This document shows positions 48,084 through 59,803 of a stretch of 64,000 nt of DNA, piece by piece. The DNA is taken from NCBI GenBank assembly GCA_005406025.1, contig BGZK01001626.1, positions 1 to 64,000 on the forward strand. Direction: 5' to 3'. The notes beneath the pieces are model-generated. The model did no database searches, was not told the DNA's origin, and saw only the letters and a list, made by a program, of their open reading frames with translations. Source of the DNA: Eumeta japonica. Lineage: Eukaryota; Arthropoda; Insecta; Lepidoptera; Psychidae. Each line of letters starts with the position of its first letter. Position 1 is the stretch's first letter. The position numbers and the translations under genes were made by a program.

Positions 48084-48889
48084 TTGTCCTGTGTTAACGA
48101 TCGCGGGGCACAGTTTGAATCAGCCAATTTTAAGAGTCTTGCACAAATCGCAGGATTCCAGCATCGACGGACCACTGCATACCACCGGTCGTGCAACGGA
48201 CTCGTGGAAAGGTTCCATAGGCAGCTTAAAGCTGCCATAGTCTGTCACGAAAACGCAAATTGGGTTGAGTCTCTGCCACTAGTCCTACTAGGCATCCGCA
48301 GTGCTCTTAAGGAAGACCTACAGACGACCTCCGCCGAATTACTTTACGGCGAACCACTCCGCTTCCGGGAGAATTTTTAGATGAAAAGGTTGATTTCGAC
48401 TGTACGGCAGATTTAACAGAATGTACGACAAGACTGCACAGTACAGTCCGAAATCTAAGACCAGCGCCCGCGTCTCGCCGCAGTAGTAAACGGGCCGCGT
48501 TCATGTTCAAAGACCTAGCCACTTGCAGCCATGTATTCTTACGTGACTGTACTGTCGGTGGTTGAAAGCGGCTTACACGGGAGCCTTTGAAATTCTTCAG
48601 CGGAAAGACAAGATTTTCACCATTTTAGTAAATGGGAAAAAAGTCACAGTATCGATAGATCGTATCAAACCGGCCTACGTACTGAGTACCCCATACCACC
48701 GTACAACATTCCACAGCTTATACAGCACTTCCAAATCCTACAACACGAATACAATCTCGTATTCCACATACAGATGACCGAAACTTACCGAAACCCAAAG
48801 AACATACTTCACCGGATACAGAAAAAAACGTTGTTAAGACAACGCGTTCCGGGCGCCGAATAAAATTTCCGGAGTATTATCGACACTAG
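48084..48889 (+). pseudogene. pol: Ty3/Gypsy integrase, 3' part of pol
   Basis: Opens inside the integrase core: NDRGAQFES (second catalytic Asp), AGFQHRRTTAYHRSCNGLVE followed by RFHRQLKAA (catalytic Glu), LVLLGIRSALKEDL, SAELLYGEPLR. After frame changes come LHSTVRNLRPAPA, CSHVFLRDCTVGG, AAYTGAFEILQRKDKIFTIL and KKVTVSIDRIKPAYV, and it ends TTRSGRRIKFPEYYRH with TAG at 48887-48889. This is the usual end of Pol in insect Gypsy elements of the Osvaldo-like group. Everything upstream (gag, protease, RT, RNase H) is missing. Confidence 0.88.
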
Positions 48890-48896
48890 TAAAGAT

Positions 48897-48911
48897 CTCG
48901 GAAGGGGGTGA
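48897..48911 (+). other. Gypsy polypurine tract
   Basis: TCTCGGAAGGGGGTGA lies just after the pol stop and directly before TGTAATAAC, the inferred LTR start. Confidence 0.6.
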
Positions 48912-49240
48912 TGTAATAACATAAAAAATAATTTTATAGTAATAAAATAAATAAATAAAATTATGTACAAACAAACTTTCTTATTTCTTATATATAATGA
49001 GATTGCGTCTGCGCAGGAACTGGTCGGCCGCGCGGCGTTCAGGTTTCAGTTTTTTATTCAGTGGATCGCAACGTAAGCCGCGAGACGCACGCCGCCGACC
49101 GGCCGAGCGTTTACCTTTTGCGTACCCTTTTATAACTCTGAACGTAATAGAAATTCTTGTATCATATTGTCAGTGTCGAATCTAGTTTAGTATTAAATTC
49201 TAAGTGTATTATTCTAAGTGATTTAATAATCAACTGCCGT
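48912..49240 (+). repeat. Gypsy 3' LTR (right edge uncertain)
   Basis: Starts TGTAATAACATAAAAAATAA after the purine tract and contains a GC-rich promoter-like middle part. It runs to about 49240, where a different repeat begins (TTGATGGTTTTTGCATCTC). No second LTR exists in the window to fix the end. Confidence 0.55.
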
Positions 49241-49640
49241 AGCAATTGATGGTTTTTGCATCTCTTCCCTCCAACGACAACCCGCTCACTTCAGTTTTAA
49301 AGTTATTTCAACAAAACCTTTTTCCAAAAACTTTATTTTTGATTTTTTTCTAAATGTACCAGGTGAAACCGGTTCTAGTTTTCAGGAAGTTGAAATTGAG
49401 TGGACTCCTTTTGAAAGCTGCATTTAGTTCGATTAATCCGTTCAAAAGCTATGAGAGGTTTACACACACACACATACACAAACGCGCGCGCGCACACGCA
49501 CATACACACACAAAGAGAGAGAGAAAGACATACAGACACAAACAGGTACAGATACCGTTCAGAAAATGGTGTAAATGGATTCTAAGACCCTAAAAGGTCA
49601 AGGTGTGATGAAAACTCGATTTTCGAAAATCGTCTTGAAT
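49241..49640 (-). repeat. interspersed repeat with CA/CG/GA microsatellite core
   Basis: In reverse orientation it reads like the 19688-20440 block: TTTTCGAAAATCGAGTTTTC, a GTCTGTATG segment, a GTGTGTGTATG run and CATAGCTTTTGAACGGATTA. The core at 49459-49527 is a mixed CA, CG and GA dinucleotide run. Confidence 0.5.
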
Positions 49641-52600
49641 TTTCTAATTTTATGAAACTTTTCAACTTTTATAGCGGAAAGTCAGTAAATAATAGCCACA
49701 GCAAAAATAGTACTACCGTCCTAAATTGTAAACATTGCCCTTAAACAGAATTCTTTGGTTTGTGTTCACTTCTTTTTGGATGAGTTTTAAGATATTACTT
49801 CCGCTCGCTGTCAGCAAAACTAAGTTAAAACGTATTCCCCTCAACTCGCTTAGTCAGCCGACCGCCCCGCCGGCAGAGGGAGCCGCGGCGGCGCCCTCTG
49901 CCGGCGCCCGCGCTCTCGCCCGTCCCTCGTCGCGCCCGGCTTCGCTTACTCCGTGCGACAGTCTTCACCCTCAGAGCCGCGAAGAGATGTCGTACATTTC
50001 TAGATCAAAATAAGAGATTAGATGAGCACCTCTATTCTTTTATGGAGTATCCATGTGTGCACGTACCCATGTCTGCCCGTAAACGTCACAAAGCGCTGGA
50101 TCATGTCCTATAATAGAGCATGAACAGTATTATAAAAGCAAGTCGTAACTGGCAGCGCGAGCTGTCGCCGCCCGCCCGCCCGCCCCGCCCATGCGGCGGC
50201 GCGCGGGCGGGCGGGCGCCGTGACGTGTCGCAGCGCCCGCGCCTACTACATACTCAAACACGCGGTGTGTTTGTTTATTCTTAAAGGTTGTATGCGACAA
50301 AACATTATTTTTAATTGAAATCTGGTATCGCAAAAACTCAATCAATTCGCATCGGCGACGCGCCCCCGCGGCCCGACCGCGCGCGCGAACGGGCGACCCG
50401 CCGGCACGTCTGAGGACGCACTCGACTGCGGCGCCGGCGCCGGCGCGTGCCGTCGTATCGTCGCGCCTCATCCGTTGAACGAGTCTTTTAAGATCACATT
50501 TAGATTTTAGGCCGTTTTCAATTAAAAAAACTGCCTCAGACATCGACGTTTAAAAATTACTCAAGTGGAATAACTCGCGTTTAATTCGTAAGCTGTGGTT
50601 TATCAAAATTTGACCGAATCTCAATGTAGTTGATTAACAAACGCTAGGGAGACCTGCGCAATTTCTCGTAGATAGTGTGTCATTGCGTAAACATGTACGG
50701 GCCGGCGACGGCCACGGCCATTCGGGCCGAGATGGGCGGAGGAGCTGAGCCCTGTACACTCGTCAGGTATCGCTATGTTAAGAAGAAACTACCCGATACG
50801 GGCGTCCTGCCGCGAGGAGCCGGCGACCCTTCTTGGGCTGCATCACACATCCGAGTAAGAAAAGAACTAAGCAACTGGACATTTAGAATTAACTAAACAT
50901 TTCAAAATACTTACTATTAAATTAGCTACTTGTATTTTCTATTTCTTGGTTCAAGTCTATATCCGGTGACGGCCGGCCGCAGGAGCAGCAAGAGGGATGA
51001 AGTACCCGCGCGCCGCCGCGCGACGCCGTTTTAGAAGCACAAAAGCGTTCACATTACGAAACGACTTAACTTAGTCGATTACTCGGAATGGGCAGAGGCC
51101 AGTTGCGTGTGCGCGCTGACAGGTCATCGCGCATAAAAACGAATTGTTGAACATGTATGTGCACGCGCTCTTAATCCAGACGAACGAACTCACCGCCCGA
51201 GCTGCACGGCGGCCGCAGCTTACATCATGTGTGAAGACAATTTGTAAGATATCAAAAAGTACTATCTATTTGTATACGTCTATTCATCGAGATCGCTCGT
51301 CTTTTGCGTGCGCGTGAGCGAAAAGTGGCGCTAATGTTGATCCAAAAAACAATATATGGCTATTTTTGTACGACGCACGAGCGCCCGCCCGCGCCGCCGC
51401 CCGGGGGTCGGCGCCGGCCACTTCCGGAGCGCGAGATTAAAGTTGTACATTTCCCAACTCCGCGGCGAGCCCCGCGCGGGGGCGGGACGCCGCCCTAATC
51501 CGGCTAATCGCCGGGCGCCGTAATGAATACGCCTCAAGTATTAATGCCGCCCCCGCCCCCGCAACAACCCTTTGTCCGCCCCGCGTAAATAGCTGTTAGC
51601 GATCGTTTTAAATTGTTTATGAAGTCAGAGCTTTAGTTCGAGTTATTAGGGCGCGTTCCCACGGCGCCAGAACGCCCGCCCCGCCCCCGCCGCCCGCGCC
51701 CTGCACGCCGCGCCCGTTCGATCGCCGAGAGCCGGGGCGCCCCGACGGCCGCGGGCCTGGTGCGGCGTACGAGTCTCGAGCGATCGCAGCACAGACTTTG
51801 AAATGAGTTTTCAGGTATCAAATAGCGACCGATACCCTGGGAAACCCGAATCCAGTGAAAAAAATACTGTAAAACATGGGTTTGCCCGGGGGGGCAGCGA
51901 CATCGACGGACCTCGCGCCCGGCCCGACGGCCGCCGCGAGAGGCCTAAATCCGAACGCTGTGCGGGGCGCCGAAAATCGCTTCCGCCGCACGCCCGGACG
52001 GCGCGTGCGGCGGAGGACATCAAAATGAGCTCTTCAAAATCCCTTATACTTAATTTGTATCAGGGCTTACGCGACAGCATCGCCTCGAATAACTCCTCAA
52101 GCGTGATGAATCGTGTATCAAAGTGGTAATATTTTTTCCAAACTTCGGACTATGAAACCTCGCAGCTTCTCACCGGTCACGGTAACGGGTGTTTTACGTA
52201 GAGGTTGTACGAACTAGACCCGAATGGACGTAGCGAATGCTCGCGCGCACGGACGAGGACGTGCGCCGCGTCCCGCGGCCGGTCCTCTGAGCGGCGATAC
52301 GAGGAATGAAATGCTGAGCGAGACGGAAGTGACGAATGTCAAATAGTGTTAAGTACAAGAGGAACTGTTCGGCGACGAAGTGCGCGCTGAGTTGTCACGA
52401 GCCTGCTCCTCACCGTCCTCGTCACTCGACGCTGAACGTTTTGGGACCCTTCGGTCTTCACGCGGCAAACGACTGCGTACCTGAAAACGAGTGAGGAGTC
52501 GGGTACCCACAGCGCTCTGCTATCGTATGGTTTTACGGTCAGCCTGAGACATTAAAGGATGTAGTGACAGACTCTCACGAAAAATAACCGAACATCGAAG

Positions 52601-52729
52601 GAATCCTGCGTTTTTGACCAGAGAGTGCCATTTATGGTAAATGTGTTGCACCAATAAAATTTTTTTCTTACAAACATGCGTATATAACTAAAAAGGTCCC
52701 AATTGCATGAATAAATAAGAGTGGTAGGG
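49641..52729. other. no gene recognised; GC islands
   Basis: GC-rich blocks at 49855-49985, 50150-50240, 50345-50470, 50990-51030, 51370-51780 and 51890-52020. 50170-50216 contains 14-bp perfect inverted arms (GCCCGCCCGCCCGC and its inverse) around a 19-base loop. 51495-51550 has TAAT-core words in a GC background (CCGGCTAATCG, CGTAATGAAT), similar to words at 29038, 34530 and 60838, perhaps conserved non-coding sequence. No domain found in any frame. Confidence 0.4.
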
Positions 52730-53000
52730 GGTAGTGTCTGGGCATCCGTAGGAGCGAGTTTAGCTCGTTTTCTTAACTCCCGACGCGAAAAAAAATAATG
52801 TTACAAGTGTGCTGTGTTTTTCTGCTGTATCGAAGCTCCTAAGCGAACGAACCGATTTTGATGCGGTTTTTCTTATTTGAACGCCGACGTGATCGAGACG
52901 GTACTTATGTATGATTAGAGAATGTCGGAGTAGTCGTTTTGAAGATTTTCAACCCTTTCAAGTCGTTCAATGGGGGTACGCATCTTTCACGGGTCCGATC
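52730..53000 (+). repeat. interspersed insect repeat relic
   Basis: Contains GGAGCGAGTTTAGCTCGTTT, CTTAACTCCCGACGCGAAAA, GAAGCTCCTAAGCGAACGAA and CCGATTTTGATGCGGTTTTT. I recall these phrases in this order from a common lepidopteran repeat family. No coding content. Confidence 0.5.
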
Positions 53001-55870
53001 GCGTCGATATTCGACATTCCGTTACTTTAACGAGATAGAACGTAACTTTAAACTACAGCTGCAGGATCACCAGAAATTTGCAGAATACCCAACTCCTGCG
53101 CCGACTTACAGGAGCGGTATCGTGTTTGGGCTCACCGGAATGGTTTCAACGAACAGACAACAAATAGACTAACCGGGTTCCGTCGGACATAGGACGAATT
53201 CCTTCGTACTGCGTATCGATCGCCCGCGCCCCGCCCCCCGCGCCGCCCGCGGTCCGCGCCCGATCGCGCTCCCGATCCCGCTCGCAGTCCCGCTTTTGAT
53301 TCCGAACCCGGTCTTGGCGTATGTCTACAGACGCGTACAGCGGTCCCTCGATCTCCCGCCGCCGAATATAATAAGACGCGGCGGAGGGCGCTCCGGGGCG
53401 CGGGAGGTGCTTCAAAGCAGCAGAGGTAATGAGTGACTGCCGGTCGGAGAGACGGAGGAGGGAACACAGCAAAGTGTGCGCGAAGAACGAAGCACCAAAT
53501 ACGAAGGTAGTGTTAGTGCAGTTTAATTACCGGTAGTGGTTTCAAGACAGATGAGCGGTGCTGGCGGGCGCCGTTTTCTTTTGATGCGGACCGCCGCCCC
53601 CTACGGTGCGCCTCGGCGCGGCGCACGCGAGACTTACGCTGTAGTTCTTAAAGGACTAAACGTATCGTTGTGAACAAGAAAAATATTACAACGAATATAA
53701 ATTTAGTGAAATTCGACCTCCATACGCAATAACAAATATTTTTCTGTTCTAGTTTGAGAACAATTTAATAATCGTTCTATAATAACTAAGCGAAATGTTT
53801 AAAATATTATTTATATAAATAACGTATATTGTTCAAAAGTCGGCTCGAGATTTTCAGTTATACCCTCTTTATTTTAAATGAAATTCGATGAGATTTTACG
53901 GGACCGCTCCCCCGTTTTGGCCTTCGCTCAGACGCAGGAGACGAAGATCGAACACGACCCGGAAGGGCACGGGCGGAGCCGCCGGCGGAACTTGGTGATC
54001 TCGTAAATGGTCACAAAAACTTTAACAAATTAAAACTCGACTACGAAACGAACGACCGGGAGATCGGCGCGAACGGGGCAGACGGGGCAGACGGGGCAGA
54101 CGCTCGCCAGGAGAGGCGAGGGCCCGGACCGCGGCCGCCCGCATTCGCCGTGTTTCCGCTGTCCGTGCGGGCGACCGAAGATTCGATCAACAGAATTGTA
54201 CGAGCACGTCTGCTTTTTTTAAATATTTAATTGAAGAGACACAAATATCGGTTCTCTTTTTCGTTCGTTAGTTATTGTTTATAGTGTACCGACGTCCGCC
54301 GCCGGGTCGAGCCCGGCCCGGCGGCGGCCGCGAGCTCGGCCCGCGCGCCGACGTCGAGCCACATCGTTCGGTAAAAGCGTTCCTTTGTTCAGTGTTCCTT
54401 CGGACACCGATACTGACGCAGGAGCCGTTGTACAAAGTGCACGTAGACGTATTTAAGGATGGTGCGGGTGGACGCGCGCGGCTCGAGCCGCCGGACGATG
54501 CATCGTCGCCAAGAGGCGGAGGGGGCGGCGTCCGCGCGCCGCCGCCGCCCGTCGACGCGCGGGCGCCGCTCTTTCGAGACGTGGGTGAGCCTATACTTCC
54601 GAGCGCGACGTTTTAGAGACTTCGACGAGGCCGCAGCGTCGAGGACGGCGCCCCGCGTGATCCCTGCGCGGCCGCCGGCGCGCGCGCCGCCCTGGACCGC
54701 CGATGCTCGACTTCGCCGAAAATGTTTTTCTCCGCTTTTAGAGTATCGTTTTTTGAAGTCGCCTTGTTATTTGTATAAAATTAATTCGATCCCGCCGGCG
54801 GCGCGCGCGTGCCGGCGAAGGGCGCGCATTTTTATGCAGGTCGCGGCCGAGGGGGGCCGCCCGCGGCGACAATTATTTGCATAAAGGAATCAATCAGCGG
54901 TGAGGCACCGCGCCCCCGCCCGCGCCCCGCCCGCGCCGCGCTCGCCGTGCCGCATACAGATCTCGCGCCGGCACCGAGCACGGCGGAGGTGAACTCTAGC
55001 AGACATATCCGCACCGCCTCCCGTCGCCGCCTTCACGCTTCTCGGGAACAGGCGGCCGTCGGTGCCGCTGTCGGACTCGGCCCGAGCAGTCGGCCGGGGC
55101 GCGGGGCGCGGGGCGGGCGGTGGCCAAGAGGTCGTCGTCGGGGCGCTTTTGGCTACACAACAAAGCGTAATTCCGGCACGCAGTGTAGTGTATTCGGTAG
55201 ATTTAAGAAAATATGTATACGTCTTTCATAAAATATGTATACGGTCGAGGGCGCAGGCGGGCGGCACCGGGCCCGGGCACTAGGCGCGCCGCCCTCGAGT
55301 CGCCGCCCCCGTGCCCCGCGCCCCGCGCCGGCGGAAGCGCGAGCCGGGATCCGATTAGGCGCCCCCCGCCGCCGCGCACCTGTCCGCCCACGTCTTTTAA
55401 AACGTTTGAGCTCCGTCGAGGGGAAAATCTGTTTGTGCGCGTCGTCGAGCAGACGAGAGCGGTGGCGGGGGGCGCGGGGCGCGGGCGGTGTCATAAGTTA
55501 CGAATTCGAGTCGTGTGATTCTCAAACAGAGATTATCGGTGTACATTATCATTTTAATGACAACTCCAATTTTGAGAGTCCGGGCCGATGCCGTGTCGCT
55601 CGACGCGGCGCCGCGCCGCACTTCACACCTGTACCATTTCCACGTACGGTTCAGACGGATCCTCGGACCGCCCGTCGATCGAAGGCCACCCGGCCGGTCG
55701 CCGGGACGCTTCGAGGGTACGAGCTGCCCGACGTGCACGCAGCCGGATGCGCGTGAAAGACGTAACCCCGTGTTCGCTGTCCCGCGGTCGGGTAAAGAGA
55801 CGCGCGCGCAGACGTCGGGAAATCGAGTAGCATCGGGAGAGCCGTCGAGGTGGTCGTTACGAGATGTAAT
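53001..55870. other. GC-island DNA, no gene recognised
   Basis: Dominated by CpG-rich islands (53210-53460, 53550-53640, 53900-54180, 54280-55480, 55570-55850) separated by AT-rich spacers. Near 54071-54106 GACGGGGCA is repeated about four times in tandem. Many Arg/Pro/Ala frames overlap on both strands. None has a domain, and stops are rare only because of composition. Confidence 0.45.
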
Positions 55871-57003
55871 CCTTTAAGTTTTTTGCCACTTGTCATTCGA
55901 AATCACTTCTAAACACATCAATTTTATACATTTCGATAAATTGTAAAAGGAAAACAATCGAGACGCTAATTTGGATCTGAAAATTCGTCATTTTAATTTT
56001 TTATAACTTTTACATACGTAGCGATACCCGCGACACCGAAACAAATCTAACGAGGTAAAGGCTATCGTAATAGGTTCATGATTTTAGCAGCTGCGAGGGA
56101 AGGTAAGATCGAACGTGCTCACACACACACACACACACAAGTCAAACACATAACCCTTCTATGGCTTATGCCGTCGTCGAGTAAAAAGCCTGAACAAGCC
56201 CATATGCACGCTCTTAACAATGAAGGCTTAAATTGATTAAAACAACTGTCAAATTGTGTATAACAATGAAATGTGGCTCGTTTAACAAGTTCCTTAATTG
56301 CAGTTCAACTAACAACGCTGATAGGCACTAATTCTGACAAGGACGTACATCGTTTCTATCATGATTTAATCAGTTTTATTTAGTTGAATTATAGGAACAA
56401 ATATGTAGGTAAAGAAAATGGGTGCATTTACTTAGGTAGGTACCCGCGGGAGAAGTTATACTTCTTTGGCATGAGTAAAAAATAGTTTTTAATTGCATGC
56501 TAATAATTAATTACATTAATTAATTTATTTATTATTAATTAAATTGATTAATTTTATAATAAATTTAAATATGAATTTTAGTTTATGCATTTTTAAAATA
56601 TTTATTATTTTCTTAATTTAATATTCGTTTTTCATTTTAGTCAATAAGTTTTCATTAAATTTGTTCATTTCTTTTTATAAATATTTATTATTTATTCCAT
56701 TTAATAATAAATATTAAAAATGAATATTTTAATTTAATGTTCGATTTTTATTTTTATCACATTTTTTTATTAAATAACCAATAATAAATATTTAATATTA
56801 ATAATTTAATAATATTTAGTATTAATTATATTAAATAATAATATTGTAATTTACATCAATAAATAATACATATTGATAGTTAACCTCAATTATATTGGAG
56901 AATTTAAAAAAGTATAAAAGGATTTTTTTCACTAATATTTACGAATAGTAAATAATATTAATCAAAATATTCAATTTTCAAAACAATATTCAAAACACTA
57001 CTG
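55871..57003. other. AT-rich DNA with (CA)n
   Basis: A CA dinucleotide run of about 20 bases lies at 56119-56139. From about 56470 to 57000 the sequence is extremely AT-rich (TTAATTAAT and AATAATAAATATTT words), with no gene. Confidence 0.6.
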
Positions 57004-57065
57004 ATTACAATTTATTAGCACATATATAATTTATATAAATTATATATGTGCTAATAAATTGTAAT
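57004..57065. repeat. perfect 62-bp palindrome
   Basis: The 31 bases of 57004-57034 (starting ATTACAATTTATTAGCACAT) are exactly the reverse complement of 57035-57065, with no spacer. In single strands it would form a 31-bp hairpin. It sits at the right edge of the AT-rich zone. Confidence 0.97.
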
Positions 57066-57498
57066 ATATAAATTAAAAGCACCCGTAGGAAATTAAAATA
57101 CGTGCTGTAAATGTAGAAACTAGATACATGTGGATAAATATTGTAGATATGAATACAGTGATCAGAGGCCAACCTGCGCGTCTGACAGAGGTTTCGTTTC
57201 TGTTTTGTTGGTAGCTTGATGAGCGGTTTAGCGGCCAGCTTCAACCTGTTAACTTTGTGTCACACTGATGCGCGCGCATCTTAAAGTTTCATTTTCATCA
57301 TTTTTTCATAACGCGCCTAAAGAAGTATAACTTGAAAAACATTCGGAATAAATGAATAGAAATAGTTACATAACTTATTAGTATTCATTATTTTCGTTGT
57401 TAAACTAATAAATTTATTGTATTTGAATTACTTAAAATTTGATTTTTATATTAGTTGAGATGAATAATCAAACTATCAATTGAAATAAGTAATTGCCC

Positions 57499-58160
57499 TC
57501 CGCACCTCACCACAGGGCGGCGCGGGGCGGGAGGGGTAGCCCACAGGACAAATCTGGCGCAGATCCCTAGTCGATAATTGCACGGATAGCGGTTTGGGTG
57601 TTGCTCGAGTTAGACTCGGTTTATTTCGTTCATGACTTCTTTGTTTATTCATTTAGTACCTACTTATATTACTTGCGAAAAGACTAACGGAGTTGTATCA
57701 GAGAATGAGATAGTTGGTATTTATGGTTGGTGTTGATGTTGAAGACCAAATGTACGTACCAAAAGTGTAAGGAACCAAAGAACGAACCAAACACAGCACA
57801 GAAGGTTGTTAGATTCTACAATTCATTAATATCGCCGATACCTTGTAACGTAAATATTTTAACAATATATAGTAATAAATATGTAACGTTCCAGTGTACC
57901 GTTTAAAAATTAATAAACAAGTATTTACTTGCAATTTAAATATTGTTTTATTTCATCTAAAATCTGTCACATATCTTTATTATAACAAATAATGAAATCT
58001 ATTTTTAGGATTCAGTCTTTAACAAGAAATTATTTATGTAAATATTACATGTTATACGAATTATTTGTAAGGTATAATAATCTGAACATAAATAGGTTTT
58101 ACTGGATGTTTCCCCTCATAGCACTAACGTCAACTTTGGCTTTCTGCGGTTGCTCACAGG
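57499..58160 (+). repeat. dispersed direct repeat, copy 1
   Basis: Aligns over about 0.6 kb with 63214-63816. The most similar part is 57725-57930 (GTGTTGATGTTGAAGACCAA to AAAATTAATAAACAAG). Both copies begin in a GC-rich stretch (CCTCACC..AGGGCGGCGCGG) and turn AT-rich. Copy 1 lacks two bases near 57755 relative to copy 2, so the shared short frame is only open from KCKEPKNEPN to the TAA at about 57905. Confidence 0.8.
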
Positions 58161-59375
58161 TAAAATATATTTGGAAAATCCAAAAGTGCACGACTCATAA
58201 TGTTCATTCGTTTTTTGTTAATAACTATTAAACGACACAAATCAAGTTAACCATTTTCAATACCAATCTCCGGACAGTGGATCTCAAGCTATTAAAAAAT
58301 GGATCAAATTAGTGAATTTTACGCTCGCTATCGTGTCCGGAACGAAAAAGTGTTGATTGACAGGAAATTTCTTTGACTATTTTGATAGTTTTTCTAATTG
58401 TATTATGTTAAATCGATTTGAACCAGTGATAGAATTAATCTTCATTAAATTATCTATCAAATAGTGCACAGGTTAATAAAATTACATGAATTATTAATCG
58501 TGTTATTGATGAAAAAGTTACGAAATTGAGGAAAAAATTATTCGTTCGTAGAGCACTTCTTAATGCTTCGCATTATGAGTCGTGCAATAGCCACCAATGA
58601 CCAATGGAACATCTCGGGCCTGCAGTGGTAAGCCGTGCTCAGGTCCGAGCTGGCGCGGGAGGTGCCGTCCCGGTCGACGCGTGGCACGTGTGCGGGCGAC
58701 CAGAGCGAGCTTTGGGACAACCGGCGCGACTCCGGCGGTCGGAGGCGAGGGCGCAGTCGGTGAAACGGAATGTTTTAGGGCCTCCTGACTGGGTTTTAAC
58801 AAAAAGTCGCTTCTAAAATTACTTTTGCGTTCTACGTCCTACTTTTAATGGTTTTCCTAACCTAACAACCGCTAAAGAGTTAAATGTGACTTTGAAAAGA
58901 GATGGCGGACGAGGCCCTTATTTGACTTAAACAAAAGTAACTTAGTATCACTGTAGGGCGGACGGGGTGCGGTTGTGGCGACTCGGGTGTCACTGGGGCT
59001 GCGCGGCGGGCGCGGGTCACGAGTGGGGGTTCGCGGGGAACGAGTTCCGAGACGATTCCCGATGTCGCGTCACATTTCGCGCGGTAATTACACGTACAGA
59101 GAGGCCTATTGTATTTGGTCAAACAAAAGTAAGTATTTTTGGCGAACTTTTTTAAGATATAACTTAAATATTAATATAATTATCTCATTTGAAAATGTGC
59201 TTATGTAATCGTCGTATTTTAGAGATTACAATAAACCGATTTGTTTTTGTATAGGTTATATATGCTATCTCGTTCTTGTGACAATGTTATTACCAAAATG
59301 GGGGAGTGGGGACGGTTGTTCCGACTTTTATGGGGACGGCAGTAACATTAATTTTATAATATTTGTGTTTGGTAG
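58161..59375. other. no gene recognised
   Basis: AT-rich to 58560, then GC-rich at 58600-58780 and 58950-59070. 59305-59345 (TGGGGACGGTTGTTCCG) loosely resembles the inverse of GTTACAACTGCCCCCCA at 59892-59908, on the far side of the transposase fragment. Confidence 0.4.
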
Positions 59376-59803
59376 ATGCCTACAAAACGAATAAACAAGA
59401 CTTCGAGAGGTGAAAGCGACATATCATTGTACAAGAACGCTTACGATGAAGTTAAATTAAGGACTTCTTTAAGACAAGCTAAAGAAAATGACCAGCAACA
59501 GGTAAAAAAGTCAAAATGAAGTATGGAGCTCATAACAGAGTTTTTAACGAAGACCTAGAACTGCAATTAGAGAAGTACCTGATTCATTACGCGGACGTAT
59601 ATTTTGGTCTCTCCGCAAAAGAGGTTAGAAAGTTGGCCTTTGAGCTTGCCGTAAAATACGGTTTGAACACTCCTTCTACTTGGCTGGAAAATAAAATGGC
59701 TGGAGAAGAATGGTTCCATTCATTCATGAAGGGAAATCCCGAACTATCTGTGCGCGCTGCTCAAGCTACAAGCGTGTCTCAAGACTCTTTTAAATTGCCT
59801 TAA
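59376..59803 (+). pseudogene. pogo/Tigger/Jerky-like transposase fragment with CENPB-type HTH
   Basis: A short first frame (MPTKRINKTSRGESDISLYK onward, 59376-59519) ends in TGA that overlaps the ATG of a second frame one base off (59516). The second frame reads AHNRVFNEDLELQLEKYLIH, then YFGLSAKEVRKLAFELAVKY, MAGEEWFHSFMKGNPELSVR, AAQATSVSQDSFKLP and a stop. E..L..YL..., FGL..KEVRKLAF.LA and AG.EWF..FMK..P.LS.R are hallmarks of the CENPB-type DNA-binding domain of pogo-superfamily transposases. The DDE catalytic domain is absent. One frameshift, or a lost intron boundary at CAACAG|GTAAAAA, separates the halves. Short G-rich imperfect inverted sequences flank it. It could instead be a short domesticated exon, but truncation is simpler. 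Confidence 0.82.

Noticed and set aside
54459..55760. Several open frames of 100-173 residues
   Set aside because: Mutually overlapping, low-complexity and Arg/Pro-rich; no domain or conserved wording.
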